NCBI GenBank assembly: GCA_030704615.1
Contig: CM060733.1
Coordinates: 72,168,001 to 72,232,000 of the forward strand
Source of the DNA: Takakia lepidozioides
Lineage: Eukaryota; Streptophyta; Takakiopsida; Takakiales; Takakiaceae
DNA length: 64,000 nucleotides
Direction of reading: 5' to 3'
Part shown: one piece after another, positions 10,403 through 22,082 of the stretch
Numbering within the stretch: position 1 is the first letter of the stretch
How the letters are laid out: each line of letters starts with the position of its first letter
Program-made: the position numbers and the translations under genes
The notes under the pieces: model-generated
Seen by the model: the letters and a program-made list of their open reading frames with translations, nothing else
What the model was told of the DNA's origin: nothing
The model's database searches: none

Positions 10403-12248
10403 CACGTTTGTTTGCATTTGCAGTGTGTGTGCAAGCCTGGCAGCCCTGAAAAAGTGGAAAGAGGCCCATGGTGACATCGTCAAATATGGAATTGTACCAG
10501 ATGTCATTATGAACACTGCCCAACGCGATGCTTGCAGGGTATGCACAGCAAGGGCGCGGGATGGAGGCTTTGGAGACCTATGAGCAAATGATGTGCGAAG
10601 GGATGAAGCCCGACCACATCACGTTTGTGTGTGTTTGCAGTGCATGTGCAAGCCTGGCAGCTCTGGAATAGGGCAAAGAGGTCCATGGTTGCATCGTCAA
10701 AGCTAGAATTGTACCAGATGTCATCCTAAACACTACCCTGGTGGACATGTATGCCAAATGTGGGAGAGTTGAGGATGTGGAGGGAGTTTTCCACAGTATG
10801 GCTGAACGAGTTTCGGTGTCGTGGAACGCCATGCTTACAGGGTATGCACAACAGGGGCGCGTGATGGAGGCCTTGGAGACCTTGGAGCAAATGATGTGCG
10901 AAGGGGTGAAGCCCAACCACATCACGTTTGTGTGCGTTTGCAATGCGTGTGCAAGCCTGGCAGCCCTGGAAAAGGGCAAAGAGGTGTATGGTTGCATTGC
11001 CAAAGCTGGAATTGTACCAGATGTGATTATGAACAATACCCTCGTAGACATGTATGCCAAATGTGGGAGCATTGAGGATGTGGAGGGAGTGTTCAACAAT
11101 ATGGCTGAACGAGATTTGGTGTCATGGAACGCCATGCTTGTAGGATATGCACAGCAGGGGTCTGGGATGGAGGCTTGGGGGAAGGGGTGAAGCCCGACCA
11201 CATCACGTTTGTGTGCGTTTGCAATGTGTGTGCAAGCCTGGCAGCCCTGGAAAAGGGCAAAGAGGTGCATGGTGACATCATCTAAGCTGGAATTGTACCA
11301 AATGTCATTCTGGACACTGCCCGGGTTCACTTGTATGCGAAATGTGAGTGCAATGAGGATGCAAAGGGAGTATTTGACAATATGGCTGAATGAAATGTGG
11401 TGTCGTGGAATGCGATGATCGTAGGATATGCCCAGCATGGTTGTCATAGGGAGGTCCTGCAACTATTTGAAGGAATGCAAAAGAAAGGCTTGAACCCGTA
11501 CAGTATCACCTTTATATGTGTTCTCTCAACATACAGCCACACTGACCTACTGAATGAAGGAAGACGCTACTTCGATTCCCTGAGTCAAGATCATGGTATC
11601 AATCTGACAGTAAAGCACTTTGGCTGCATGGTGGACCTTCTTGGACGTGCGGGACAACTGGATGAGGCAGTGGACCTGATTAATAAAATGCCAATCAATC
11701 CAGATGTTGTGGTGTGGAAGGCCTTGCTTGGTGCTTGCAAAATCCATGGCAATGTGGAGATGGCTGAATGTGTGACAACATATATCCTCAAGTGGGATGA
11801 ACAGGATGTCGCGACTTATGTGTTGCTATATCAAACATCTATGCTGCAGCTTGCAGGTGGGATGATATTGCAAAGGTGAGAAGAATGATGAAGGTCAGAG
11901 GGGTTAGAAAGGAACCGGATGACAAGTTGCATCCCAGAATTAAGGAAATCCATGTTGAGCTGAGAAGATTGTCTGGGCAGATGAAGGAGGCGGGGTATGT
12001 GCCTGACACACGCTTTTTATTGCATGATGTGGAGGAAAGGAATTTTCTCTTTGCCACCACAGTGAGAAGCTGGCCATTGGTTTTGGGCTGATCAGCACAA
12101 CTCATCAAGAATCTTCGAGTGTGTGGAGACTGCCATACCTCCACCAAATTCATCTCAAAGATTGTTGGCTGAGCAATTGTTGTATGGGACGCTAACTACT
12201 TTCCACCACTTTGAAGATGGGATTTGTTCTTGTGGTGATTACTGGTGA

Positions 12249-12799
12249 AAGGATGTTTTCTTGGAAAGATGCAAGTGTCTTGCTTCATTCATTGATCTGT
12301 GTAGCTACTCAGACCATCCACCATTTCCTGATAGTGGGGTCTACCCGGCATAGGTAGGAAGTCAGCCCACAATTGCACTTGACTGAAGGGGTGATTTTTG
12401 ACTGATTTTGGTGATAGTGGATGGAAATCAGAGTGCTGTCCTAATTCTGGGTTTGGGTGGTGGAGCTTCTCCAAAGCTTGAAGATGGAAGTGAATACGAA
12501 TTTTAATGAGTTTGATGAGAGAGGCAGCACTGTGCACAAGTTTGTTCAGCATCTTAAATTTGGACATGTTTGTTTGTTTCTTGTGGTGTGGCTTTGGATG
12601 GAGCCCTTGATGAACTTACATGAATATTGTCAAAAGCTAGCCTTAACCCACCAAGATCCAATCCCATGGTGGCTGCCTGAAAGTTCATATAGTGAATGTA
12701 AGGGTATTTGGGTATGTTGTTATTGATTGATGCAGCTTGTGAAAATTGAACATTGAAATGCAGATCCGCCATTTTTATTCCAGAAAAAACAAAACACGG
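12249..12799. other. Unassigned stretch after PPR gene A
   Basis: No frame with recognisable content. It probably includes the former 3' untranslated region of PPR gene A. No repeat family of the window occurs here. Confidence 0.35.
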
Positions 12800-13085
12800 G
12801 ATCTCTGCATGTAACACCGTGGGGATGACGAACCCTTTTTTTTTATGAAAAATAGAACGCAATTCTCAGAATTCGTTGCCAGCGGAGCAAAGCGGAGCAA
12901 CGCGAAGCCCTAGTTCTAGCGATGACCGAAGGTCGGAAGGTAGTTTAGCGTAGAGCAGGAATAGGGTGCCAAAGTGCCACGTTTTCGTCGCCACGTGTCG
13001 TCGTCAAATTCTGTCGAGTCTGCCCGGACTGCCCGCCCGAGAAACGCGAATAGAACTCGTCAGGTGGTTCTGTGTTCGAATCCTG
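12800..13085 (+). repeat. Dispersed repeat family R1, copy a
   Basis: Core gcgaagccctagttctagcg, then a gaccgaaggtc hairpin, then tagtttagcgtagagcaggaatagggtgcc and a tail containing cgtcgtcaaattctgtcgag and gcccgagaaacgcgaatag. Copy b is at 20,005-20,225 in the same orientation; copies c and d are inverted at 22,910-23,105 and 31,030-31,235. A B-box-like gttcgaatcctg follows at about 13,076, so a SINE origin is possible but unproven. Confidence 0.8.
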
Positions 13086-14844
13086 CTACCTTGTTCGGGT
13101 GGTTCTCCTTCTTCCCTGGGCTGTGCTCTTGAGCCGTGTGCTTGGTGCTCTCATGCGAAGTTACTTGGAAAGATGATGGAAGTGCGATGCACTGCTGCTT
13201 AGAAGCTTGGGATTCAAGCTGTGGAGAGAGAAGATCAGATTGGTGTATGATCCTTTAAAATTTTAGACCTTCTATAAACACTTCAGCTTGCGGAAGCACT
13301 GGAGTTTTTGGGAAGAAATGCAGATACCGGTGAAGTGCGGCTGCGGAGAGTGTGAAGAGTGGGCTATGGTGGAGCTTCAGGGGTATCTAGAAATCCAGCA
13401 TGCTTCCAGCCCGCACAATCTGACCATCGGTTCACTTTGTCTACTTCTGAGGTATGCTTTCCGTTTTTCCTTATTCACTTTCGCTATGTGATCACATTGG
13501 CGATACGTCTCTTGCGTGCAGCCTCTGTTGGATGTACCAAAAGAACGCTCGCTCTCTGTGAAACTGTTTTCTCTTAGTAGACGTTCGAATCTTGTCCGTG
13601 TACTTATCTTCTACTATGTAATGATATTACACTCATAGTTTTGACAGTGAGCCTCTCGGTTATGGTTTATCTCGAGGAGATGCTGAGATTTTAGACAGTG
13701 TCCTGGTTACATTTGTGGCGCATGCAATATCCAGGGTTCGATCCAGGTTTGCTGGACACAGCAGATGTGTGTACTGTTCAGTACCTTGGCGTAACTTGCT
13801 TGCGAAAAGGTCGGTAACTTATATAAAGCATTCTTGAATTCCACATCGCAGAATAATGTGAGGGGGTGTGTCCTGCACGTTTACTCACGAGGGGCAAATT
13901 GACCAGAGCACTTCTGATGACGAAAATTTGCAGAAAATCTATGTTATCATTTTGCCAAGCATTAAATAGGGTGAGCTACCATGATTAATGGTCTAGGTTG
14001 CCTGTGGGTGGGAGAAGTCGTAGCTCTACCGATAGCTAGAGCCTGCCCTGCTTCTTGGCCATTCTGGAGGTTAGCTCAGCAAGAAATTTCAAGGATAGTG
14101 ACTCAAGGCTACTGTTATTCCAACCACCTTTGTGGATTATGGAACACCTCACCTTGGACTGCAGGCACCTCCAGGGAGAGAGAGAAGACTCCGGCTACTG
14201 GGCACAGTCAAAGTGTGTACCGTAGGTAGTCTGATTCTCTCTTACTAAATTTCCTTTCCTTTCCTTTATGTAAGTCATGGAAAAGGAGCAGAATAGCTTT
14301 TTCTGTGTCAGAAGAATATTTTAACCGCCTCGTTATCATTGTTGACTGTGGTTGTTTACAGTGGTCACTAGCAAGGTTCCATGGTTTTGGAAAAATTCAG
14401 TACGGGTAGGGATTGGGCATGTATGGGGGACGATTCAACTTGCGTTGTCTTAGAAGGATAGTGAGTTGTAATGAAATATGCAGCTGCTAGGCAATCAGAA
14501 GGAGCAGCTTGGGGTGGTAGGTTGGAGTTTGAAACGTGGGATACTCTGCTTGACAGTGCAGGGTCCATATGAAGAAAGCAGACCGAATTTATGTTACAGC
14601 ACTGCACCATGGCCACGTCATCTGTAAGGCGGAGGACTAATGTAGCAGTGCTGATATGACTGTTCTGCATTGTGATATGATGTCAATGCCAGCCCTTACA
14701 TGAGGACACTCTTAGTCTAGTGCTGTGGGGAGTAGGAGAGGCAGGGTATTTGCTATGCACATGGACTGTTGTAATTGCAGCTACTTGCACTGAATGGGTG
14801 GATTTATGCAATTTTAGTTGTGGATGGTTGTTAGCTGAAGGAGC
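13086..14844. other. Unassigned stretch
   Basis: Short frames at 13,288-13,577 and 13,981-14,229 have no recognisable content. Sequence is not obviously repetitive within the window. The part near 14,760-14,844 precedes an OSB exon fragment and may be old intron. Confidence 0.35.
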
Positions 14845-14992
14845 AATGAATGGACCGTGGGTGCAGATCAATCCCTGTGGACAGCACAGCAGTACTAATG
14901 AGGCACTGTGGACTCACAGCTCCAAGAAGCCCACATGCGTAAAAATTCAATTGGTAAAGCTGGAAGCAGCTAGGGGACACTCCCAGTAAGTC
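14845..14992 (+). pseudogene. OSB PDF-motif exon fragment 3 (diverged)
   Basis: The frame reads PWVQINPCG, then TNEALWTHSSKKP, then CVKIQLVKLEAA. The spacing fits the second half of the OSB PDF motif, although the PDF tripeptide itself is replaced by sequence containing Gly-Gln. It is more diverged from the pieces at 8929 and 10,287 than those are from each other, so it may derive from a different paralogue. Confidence 0.5.
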
Positions 14993-15400
14993 CTCCTCTT
15001 ATAAAGATGCAGTCTCATGGAGTTTTGATTTTTCTATCTTGGTTGCATGAGGTGTTTGCTTGGTACGGTCATTTTGAAGTTCACAAACAGAAACAGTGGG
15101 CCACCCATCACATATCTCAAGGAGCTGATTTCTTTCTTTTTTGAATGAGGGATAGTGACTTCTCTTCCCTTAGGAATGGAGCAGGAAGTTCTGTGCTGAT
15201 GGGTTACATAGGATGTTGTTCGACATGGAGATTTTTGGTCAGTGTGAAAGGAATCACTGTGGTCAGAAGTGGGTCCTGGGAGTTAATGCATTAAAGAACT
15301 GTAATTTTATCTTAGCTGGTGTCGTAGTGGGTGTATGTGTTGCTAGTGAACGCCATACTGTGTTGTGGAATGGTAACCAATTACAAAACCCTGTCCTCAT

Positions 15401-18134
15401 GTGGGATCTGACTCATGCAGGATGGCAGGGTTGAATCAGGCATGTTTGTTCAAATCAGGCATCACCGCGGTGACCACTGCTTTTGAAAGTCTAGGAGAGG
15501 GAGTTAATAGGAACTATTCTGGCACTAGTGGGAATGTGAGAACACTATGTAAGTTAGGACGACTGAAAGAGGCGCTGCACATCTTGAATCAAGGAGGCGT
15601 TTGTGCGGACCTCGATACATATGTCTGTCTCTTGCAGGAGTGCATCAAGAGGAAATGCCTAGCAGAGGGAAAGCAGGTGCACTCCCACATTATCCTAAGT
15701 GGATTCAAGCCAAATATCCTTCTCCTCAATACCCTCGTCAACATGTATGCCAAGTGTGGCAGTGTGAGCAATGCACACCAAGTGTTTGACAAGATGCCTG
15801 AACGAGATATATTTACATGGAATACAATGATGGCAGGCTATGCCAAACATGGCTGTGGTAGGGAGGCGTTGGAGATCTATGAGCAAATGCAGCTGAAAGC
15901 GGTGACGCCCGACACTGTCACATTCACTTGTGTTCTCAATGCCTGTGCGAGCCTGGGATCCCTGGAAAGAGGTAAAATGATACATGCTGATATAATCAGA
16001 GCTGGACTTCCATCACATGTTATTCTGGATACAGCCCTTGTTGCTATGTATGCCAAATGCAGTGGCATAAAAGATGCGAGGCAAGTATTTGATAACATGA
16101 GTCAGCGAAATGTAGTCTCATGGAACGCAATGATCACAGGATATGCTCAGAATGGGTGTGACAAGGAGGCTTTGGAGGTCTATGACCAGATGGCACGAGA
16201 AGGGGTGACTGCCAACAGGGTCACATTTATTTCTGTTCTCAATGCGTGTGCCAGCCCAGCATACCAGGAGCGGGGCAGAGGGGTCCACAATGACGTTGAC
16301 AAAGCTGGAATTGTGCTAGATATAATTCTAGGGACTGCTATTGTGAACATGTACGCTAAATGCGGGATTTTAAAGGAGGCGCGTCGGGTGTTCAACAATA
16401 TGGCTCAACATAATGTGGTCTCATGGAGTGCATTAATTGCAGGATATGCCCAGCATGGATGTTGTAAGGAGGGTCTAGAGATGTATGACCAAATGACAGG
16501 GGAAGGGGTGACACCCAATGCGGTAACTTTTATTAGCGTTCTCAAGGCGTGTGCAGGCCTGGCAGCCCTGGAAAAGGGCATAGAGGTCCACACGGCCATC
16601 ATCAAAGCTGGGAGTTTGCCAAATATCGTTGTTTGACCTTAATCGACATGTATGTCAAATGTGGGAGCATTGAAGCTGCGTGTAAAGTGTTCAACAATAT
16701 TGCTAAACGGAATGTGGTGTCATGGAGTGCCATGATAGCAGGATATGCTCAGCATGGGTACAGTATGGAGACTTTGGAGATGTATAAGCAATTGATACGG
16801 GAAGGGATTACACCCGACAAGGTCACGTTCATTTGTGTTCTCAATGCCTGTGCCGGCCTTGCAGCTCTGGAAAAGGGCAAAGAGATCCATGCCGACATCA
16901 TCAAAGCTGGGCTTGTGCCAGATGTCATTCTTGAGACTACCCTTGTCCACATGTATCCCAAATGTGGGAGCGTGAAGGATGCCCGCGAAGTGTTTGACAA
17001 CATGGCTGAGCGAGATGTGGTCGCATGGAATGCGATGATTGCAGGATATGCTCACCATGGGTGTGGTGTGGAGGCCTTCAATATCTACAAGCAAATGATA
17101 CAGGAAAGGATGATGCCGGACAAAGTTACATTCATTTCCATTCTCAATGCGTGTGCCAACCTTGCAGCACTGGAAAAGGGCAAAGATGTCCATGCTGCTA
17201 TCATCAAATCTCAAATCATGCTGGATATCACTCTTGAGAATACCATTATGGACATGTATGCCAAATGCGGTAGTGTAGAGGATGCGCATCTAGTGTTTGA
17301 GTATGGCTGAAAGAGATGTGGTATCATGGAATGCAATAATTGCAGGATATGCTCAGCATGGGTGTGGTAGAGAGGCCCTGCAACTATTTGAATACATGCA
17401 ACAGGAAGGATTGACGCCAAACAGTGTCACCTTTACATGTGTTCTCTCTGCATGTGGTCATGCAGGCCTAGTGGATGAAGGCAATCACTACTTTGATTCC
17501 ATGAGTCAAGACAATTTCCTCGCTCCTACAGTAGAGCATTTTGGCTGCATGGTGGACCTCTTTGGCCGTGCAGGGCGAGTGGATGAAGCTGAGGAGCTCA
17601 TTAACAAAATGCCATTCGAACCAGCTCTTGCAGTATGGGGGGCCTTGCTTGCTGCTTGCAGAATTCATGGCAATGTGAAAGTGGCAGAGCGTGCAGCAAA
17701 ACACATTCTCAGGTGGGATCCACATGATGCTGCAACTTATGTGCTACTATCGAACATCTATGCTGTGGCTGGCAGGCGGGATCTTACTGTAAAAGTGAGG
17801 AAAATGATGGACATAGGGGTCGGAATGGAGCCTGGTCGCAGCTGTATTGAGGTGAACTACAACGGACATACATTTTTTGCAGATGACAAATCGCATCCAC
17901 TAATCGAGCAAATCCATGCTGAGCTGTAAAGATTGTCTATGCAGATGAAGGAGGCAGTTGCCTGATATGCGCTTTGTATTGCATGATTCTCTTGGTCACC
18001 CACCGTGAGAAGCTAGTCGTTGCTTTGGGGCTGGTCAGCACACCCACTGAGACACCAATCCGCATCATCGAAAACCTTTGGTGTGTGGTGACTGCCACCT
18101 GGCCACTAACTTCATCTCCACCCAGCCCACCCAA
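15401..18134 (+). pseudogene. PPR-DYW gene B, nearly complete but frameshifted
   Basis: An N-terminal segment (LCKLGRLKEALHILNQGG, then YVCLLQECIKRK) precedes a run of PLS PPR triplets with MYAKCG and VVSWNAMIAGYAQHG repeats, an E domain (WGALLAACRIHGNVKVAE, ATYVLLSNIYA) and E+ (SCIEVNYNGHTFFADD) ending about 17,930. DYW remnants follow: a HREK-type site near 18,001 and VCGDCHLATNFIS after a phase change near 18,079. Two further frame changes lie near 16,625-16,640 and 17,300. An organelle RNA-editing factor is the family role. This is the least damaged PPR gene in the window and the best model for the ancestral one. The start at 15,401 is the first ATG of the frame; no clear transit peptide is visible. 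Confidence 0.85.
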
Positions 18135-18425
18135 ACATACTAGTGGAAGTTAAAATACAAGGACCAGGAAAGATATGCTAGTGCATCTTCAAACAAGACC
18201 CTAGAATTGCACATATTAACAGCCTTAGTTGCAAACATGAGTTGATGTAGCTCAAATTGGATCACTGGGACATATCAAAATAAGATGCATGTTACATATA
18301 TTCAAAACATGGATATTTCACTCCTGTATCTTCTGTTCTGTTCTCACTCCCACTTCGATTCGCAACAGTTACAAATGTTCTTCACTGATGAATTCATGAG
18401 ATCTGCAACTTGCCTATGTATCAGC
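18135..18425. other. Spacer, nothing recognised
   Basis: AT-rich sequence after the decayed DYW end of gene B. No repeat or frame of note. Confidence 0.35.
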
Positions 18426-19071
18426 TCAAATTTTGAGCAGATATGTGACTGTCATGTGTTCTACTTGGCACTGGAAGAGGAGCCGGGACCCTCCTTGTAC
18501 TCTGTGGGGTGACTGTCCTCGTCTGAGTCTACTTTTGTCCATGCTCTTACGCAGACTCTTTCTTGAGTCTACGAAGATGACGTCTTGTCTTGTTAGGATG
18601 TCACATTCTTCCCTCACCAACTTGAAGAGTAACTGCTCGTCCTCTCTTGAAAATCCCACACCAGTTTTTCTAGACAAGAGTATGAAATCTTTCACAAAAC
18701 GGAAAACCCATCTGTCGACAAGCTCTGGACAATCATCTCCTACACAAGCCTTGTTGTTAATATTGAGTGCAAGATTTGCAGTGGAGTAGCATCTTTCCAG
18801 GTAGATATCAAATTTTTCGTCATCCTCTTTGTTCACCAGATCGTTTAATAATTCTTGGATCCTGCGATGCCGGTAGTCTTGGCGATCACGATTGGGGGTT
18901 TTTCGATAGTGTTTCAAGCTGCGATGGCCTTGGAGCATTATCGCACAGTGAAAAGTCTAGTTGAACTTCTTGTTCATCAAAATCTGGAGTCCGCTCAATC
19001 TTTCTCACGAGAAGCCCTGCTGGCCTGGGATTATAAAGCTTCTCATGAAAGGGATGCATTTTTTGAAACAT
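18426..19071 (-). pseudogene. Unrecognised protein remnant in two frames
   Basis: Two overlapping minus-strand frames (19,071-18,886 and 18,938-18,426) appear to be one coding sequence broken near 18,900. The longer piece is charged and helix-rich (NDLVNKEDDEKFDIYLERCY, FVKDFILLSRK, LLFKLVREECD). I know no family with these peptides. It lies about 220 bp from a Ulp1 protease fragment, so both may come from one mobile element, but this is only proximity. Confidence 0.3.
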
Positions 19072-19289
19072 TTTCTGGTTAGTCTGGCTGGAGAAAACGT
19101 ATCGATTGTAACTAACTTACGACACTGTGCAAAACGAAATTCGAATTCGCAAAAGAAAAAGTTCACGATTGAATGAGGTTATGCTCCATAATCCAGCTTG
19201 AGCTACTACAACTTGTTGTCACTGCAAGATTCAGAGCATTTCAGCTGAATCTGAGCAAGGAGTTGAGATTACTTCAATTTGGCGCTGAT

Positions 19290-19588
19290 CATCCTATATG
19301 TATGTCTGTTCGGTGTTTGATTCCAGCATGCCCGCGGATAAGAAGCTACCGAGCGAAATAGAACAACATCTCGTGAAATTAGTCCACAATTAATCCGACA
19401 ATTTCTATGCCAATGTCATGCAACAGAATGACGGTTCATCCTGTGGCGTATTTGCGATAGCTTATGCCACAGATATAGCATTCGGATTAAATCATGCACA
19501 TTCCCGATACGCAACATCCGCCATGAGAACCCACTTGAGAGATTGCATAAACAATCGAAGAATTGAGCCATTTCCAAAACAACATTAA
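19290..19588 (+). pseudogene. Ulp1-like cysteine protease fragment
   Basis: The sequence from about 19,312 matches the C-terminal half of the Ulp1-like gene at 39,052-39,570 closely at the DNA level. It keeps FDSSMPADKK (catalytic Asp region) and QQNDGSSCGVFAI (oxyanion Gln and catalytic Cys) but lacks the His-bearing segment and contains a stop in the linker near 19,393. C48 peptidases cleave SUMO or similar modifiers. In plants many such genes ride in DNA transposons. This copy is dead. Confidence 0.75.
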
Positions 19589-20004
19589 ATTTAAAATGGT
19601 GTAGTGTGCGTGGTACTGGTTTGCTATTGTGTGGGATCCGGCCCGATGTTGGGAGTGCCATAGGTGTGTACGTTGGTATTTGTTGTTTCCTTCGAGGCTC
19701 AGTGTCGGGATGCTATGGAGGGCTTGGGTTTCTCGATTTTTCTGGATGTTTTTTTTCCTTTCCTCATTTCGGGAGGGCGATCAGTGCAGCTACATGGGGT
19801 GGTTATTTGATGTGATGTCTGATGCTTGGGGAGGGACGGAGGGAGGGAGGGGGAGGGGGGTGTCTCTGCATACCATACCGGGCAGAAAAGGGGGTTCAAA
19901 TCCCCCTCACTTCTTGGGCATAGATAGGGGTACCCCTATGTTATACTTTTGCATTGTTCCTCATGTTTTCTACATAGTATATATTTCCAATTATCAAAAG
20001 AATC

Positions 20005-20225
20005 ACTGTATGCGTGGGGATGACCGGCCCCTTTTTGTGCCAATTGAACGTAGTACTCAGAATTCGTCGCTAGTAGTGCGGAGCAACGCGAAGCCCTAGT
20101 TCTATCGACGACCAAAGGTCGGAAGCTAGTTTAGCGTAGAGCAGGAATAGGGTGCCACATTTTCGTCGCCAAATTCTATCGAGCCGCCCGAGAAACGCGA
20201 ATAGAACTCGTCACGCCAGTTTTTC
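20005..20225 (+). repeat. Dispersed repeat family R1, copy b
   Basis: Shares with copy a the leading ggggatga and ctcagaattcg segments, the gcgaagccctagttcta core, the gaccaaaggtcggaag hairpin region (one base changed) and the cgagaaacgcgaatagaactcg tail. It is shorter between core and tail. Confidence 0.8.
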
Positions 20226-20339
20226 GAAACTGCCCAACCTGCCCGTGTCTTAATCTTGTTGAACCGCAGGAGGGGTTTCACAGGCCGATCGCGATTCGCA
20301 GATAGAGGCGTTGGAGACGTTCACAGATTGTGAGTACAC

Positions 20340-20760
20340 AACAGCAGCTCTTGCACATGGTGGGACAACCTCAATGCGCAAGGTGTCGCTTTTCTGAATG
20401 TGCGATGTGAAGAAGTTTGTCCATTCTATAAATGTGGGCTCTTAGTACCATGATTTGGTATGATGTATACAAGGTTCTTGGGAGATTCAGCTTGGTCTTA
20501 GCAGGCCTTTTTTCAATCTCTGCCTGCTCAGCTGCACCTTGGTGGTTCTCACAGACCAACCCGACATTACCCGTCTACAGACACAAGCAGGCACTGTTCA
20601 ACACATTTCACCCTGTTTTCCCATCTTATCAGAATCGGCCCTAAATTTTCATCTTGAATTCTGCAAGTTAGCTGGTTGAGTGAACCTTTGATAGTTTGGA
20701 GTGACTTTGACATGATACTGCCAGTGTGACAACAGGAAAGTATCCAGAAACAGGTATGTG
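20340..20760 (+). repeat. OSB-gene exon/intron debris, plus strand
   Basis: Contains catggtgggacaac (WWDN of the OSB PDF motif, about 20,356) followed by aaggtgtcgcttttctgaatg, which recurs inverted near 27,250 and 30,850. At about 20,690-20,750 WSDFDMILPV and QQESIQKQ precede a gtatgtg donor; the same peptide recurs on the minus strand at about 24,060-24,110. These are shuffled pieces of one OSB gene family with their introns. Confidence 0.55.
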
Positions 20761-21005
20761 AAAACTTTTAAAATTACAGTAGAGGACAAGTCAAGTCTGT
20801 TTTGCACAATGATTTAGGTTGGTCATTTTGGTTTCACCAGATTTCCAATTCTGCATTTTGATCAGCCTCTAGTGTGCAGGTTATCTATGCATTAGGCGTT
20901 TCTTGTGTCAGGTTGCTGACCCTGTTTGAGTGAAATGGGGAGAGGGAGTAAGAGAGACTTCGCATCTGACACAGATATCCTTGGACTGGGAATCAGTCTG
21001 GTTCC

Positions 21006-21929
21006 ATGGCTCGTGACATGCGGAGAGCAGTAGCTTGTGTGGAGGGGATGGAGGCTGAAGGGGTTGCACCAAATGTGGCCACACTCTTGTGTCCTTATTT
21101 CTGGATTCGCCAAAGTTGGCAATTCTGAGTATGTGCTCACTCCCTCACCCTTCCACTGTAGCTGGTCATCCACAACAAGACATTAGATGCCTACTTTTTT
21201 TGCTTGATTATACACGCAACAACCTCTCAAATGCTGCCCTCAGCCTTTGCCTATAAAATGGACATGAAGGACCTCCACGCATCCATTCAATTGTTATGAC
21301 GGTCGATGCTTACAGCTCAAGCAAAAATTTATGTAGATCTTCGACTGATTGCACAGCTCCAACTTATGCCCAAACACATCTGCTGGGAATATGTGGATGA
21401 TGGCGGTTTTGGTGTGTTTGGGGATGTGGAAAGTGCTGCAGAACACTGGTTTCAGAGAGCAAAGAGTGAGGGCACACCCCCTAATTGTCATTTACAACAA
21501 CATTATCAATGCCCACTGGTATGCCATTCTCCATCTTTGTCATGTAATCCTAATGTTTTGCGCTTTTGTATGCAGGAGCAAGTGTGCATCTTGATGTCTT
21601 AGATTCTATCTTTCTTTCTCTTGTGTTGGTTATCTTTACCCGTACTGAGCATTTTTGTCTGGCTGAAAGTTGCTTTGTTGTCTTCTTTCATGGAAAACTT
21701 AGAATGGCAGTGTCAGGTTAGAATACGGGAGGCAGTATGATGATACAAGACGCTGGGATGTGGCAGCAAAGTGGGCAATATGAATAGGGCTGAAGCTTTG
21801 GTAGCAGAGAGGGAGGATGAAGGTCTTGAGACTACCCTGGGTCTCTTCAACATAATGATGGATGGGTATGCACATGCTCGTCAGGAATCTAAGTGCCTCA
21901 CCATTTTTCGCCAAATGCAGGCAAGCCAT
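21006..21929 (+). pseudogene. PPR4-like P-class PPR gene fragment with introns
   Basis: Three exon-like pieces occur in order. The first, 21,006-21,131, reads ARDMRRAVACVEGMEAEGV and, after a one-base phase change, VLISGFAKVGN. The second, about 21,405-21,521, reads GDVESAAEHWFQRAKSEGT and, after a phase change, IVIYNNIINAH with a gtatgc donor. The third, about 21,766-21,919, reads GNMNRAEALVAEREDEGLE, then MMDGYAHARQESKCLTIFRQMQ. From memory this order matches the plastid PPR4 family (rps12 trans-splicing in maize), a P-class PPR distinct from the PLS arrays nearby. Phase breaks show it is decayed. Confidence 0.6.
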
Positions 21930-22009
21930 AAACCACTTTCTGTTTCCTTGTGACTCACGATAGTTTCCTTCAGTAGCATCCATATGTTACATACGTCAGA
22001 GACTTTCTC

Positions 22010-22082
22010 CAAGAAATGCAAATGGAGTTTTCGACAGTATGGCTGAACGAGATGTGGTTTCGTGGAGTGTGATGATTGCAGC
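22010..22082 (+). pseudogene. Plus-strand PPR scrap at an inversion junction
   Basis: The frame reads NGVFDSMAERDVVSWSVMIAA and stops abruptly at about 22,082, where minus-strand PPR sequence begins. It is a PLS motif fragment. Confidence 0.7.

Larger units (their letters stand above)
8900..11213 (+). repeat. Tandem duplication of about 1.36 kb within PPR gene A
   Basis: Sequence from about 8900 to 9850 recurs at about 10,262 to 11,213, an offset of about 1362 bp. Both units start with gcatggatagttgaaggagc, include the OSB exon piece and the three following PPR units, and share the same TAG (ctggaatagggc at 9301 and 10,661). The shared stop shows the gene was already broken before it duplicated. 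The units diverge near their 3' ends. Confidence 0.85.
8807..12248 (+). pseudogene. PPR-DYW gene A, rearranged and decayed
   Basis: At least nine PLS-type PPR units are recognisable by MYAKCG, VVSWNAM, GYAQ, YEQMM and ACASLAALEKGKEVHG motifs. The 3' end (11,397-12,248) has the E/E+ region (LSGQMKEAGYVPDTRF) and a decayed DYW deaminase-like domain: HHSEKLAIGFG at about 12,055, VCGDCH at 12,119-12,136 and HHFEDGICSCGDYW ending at TGA 12,246-12,248. Proteins of this family are organelle-targeted RNA-binding factors for C-to-U editing. Faults include TAG at about 9307 and again in the duplicate near 10,667, TGA in the DYW domain (12,170-12,172) and several phase changes. OSB exon pieces sit inside at 8929-9043 and 10,287-10,402. 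It is clearly a pseudogene. Confidence 0.85.

Noticed and set aside
13070-13090. tRNA-like B-box (gttcgaatcctg)
   Set aside because: No A-box, acceptor stem or cloverleaf could be fitted; it may only reflect a SINE-like origin of repeat R1.
19880-19910. Possible tRNA T-arm (gggggttcaaatccccc)
   Set aside because: The small stem-loop is present but the remaining tRNA arms are not.
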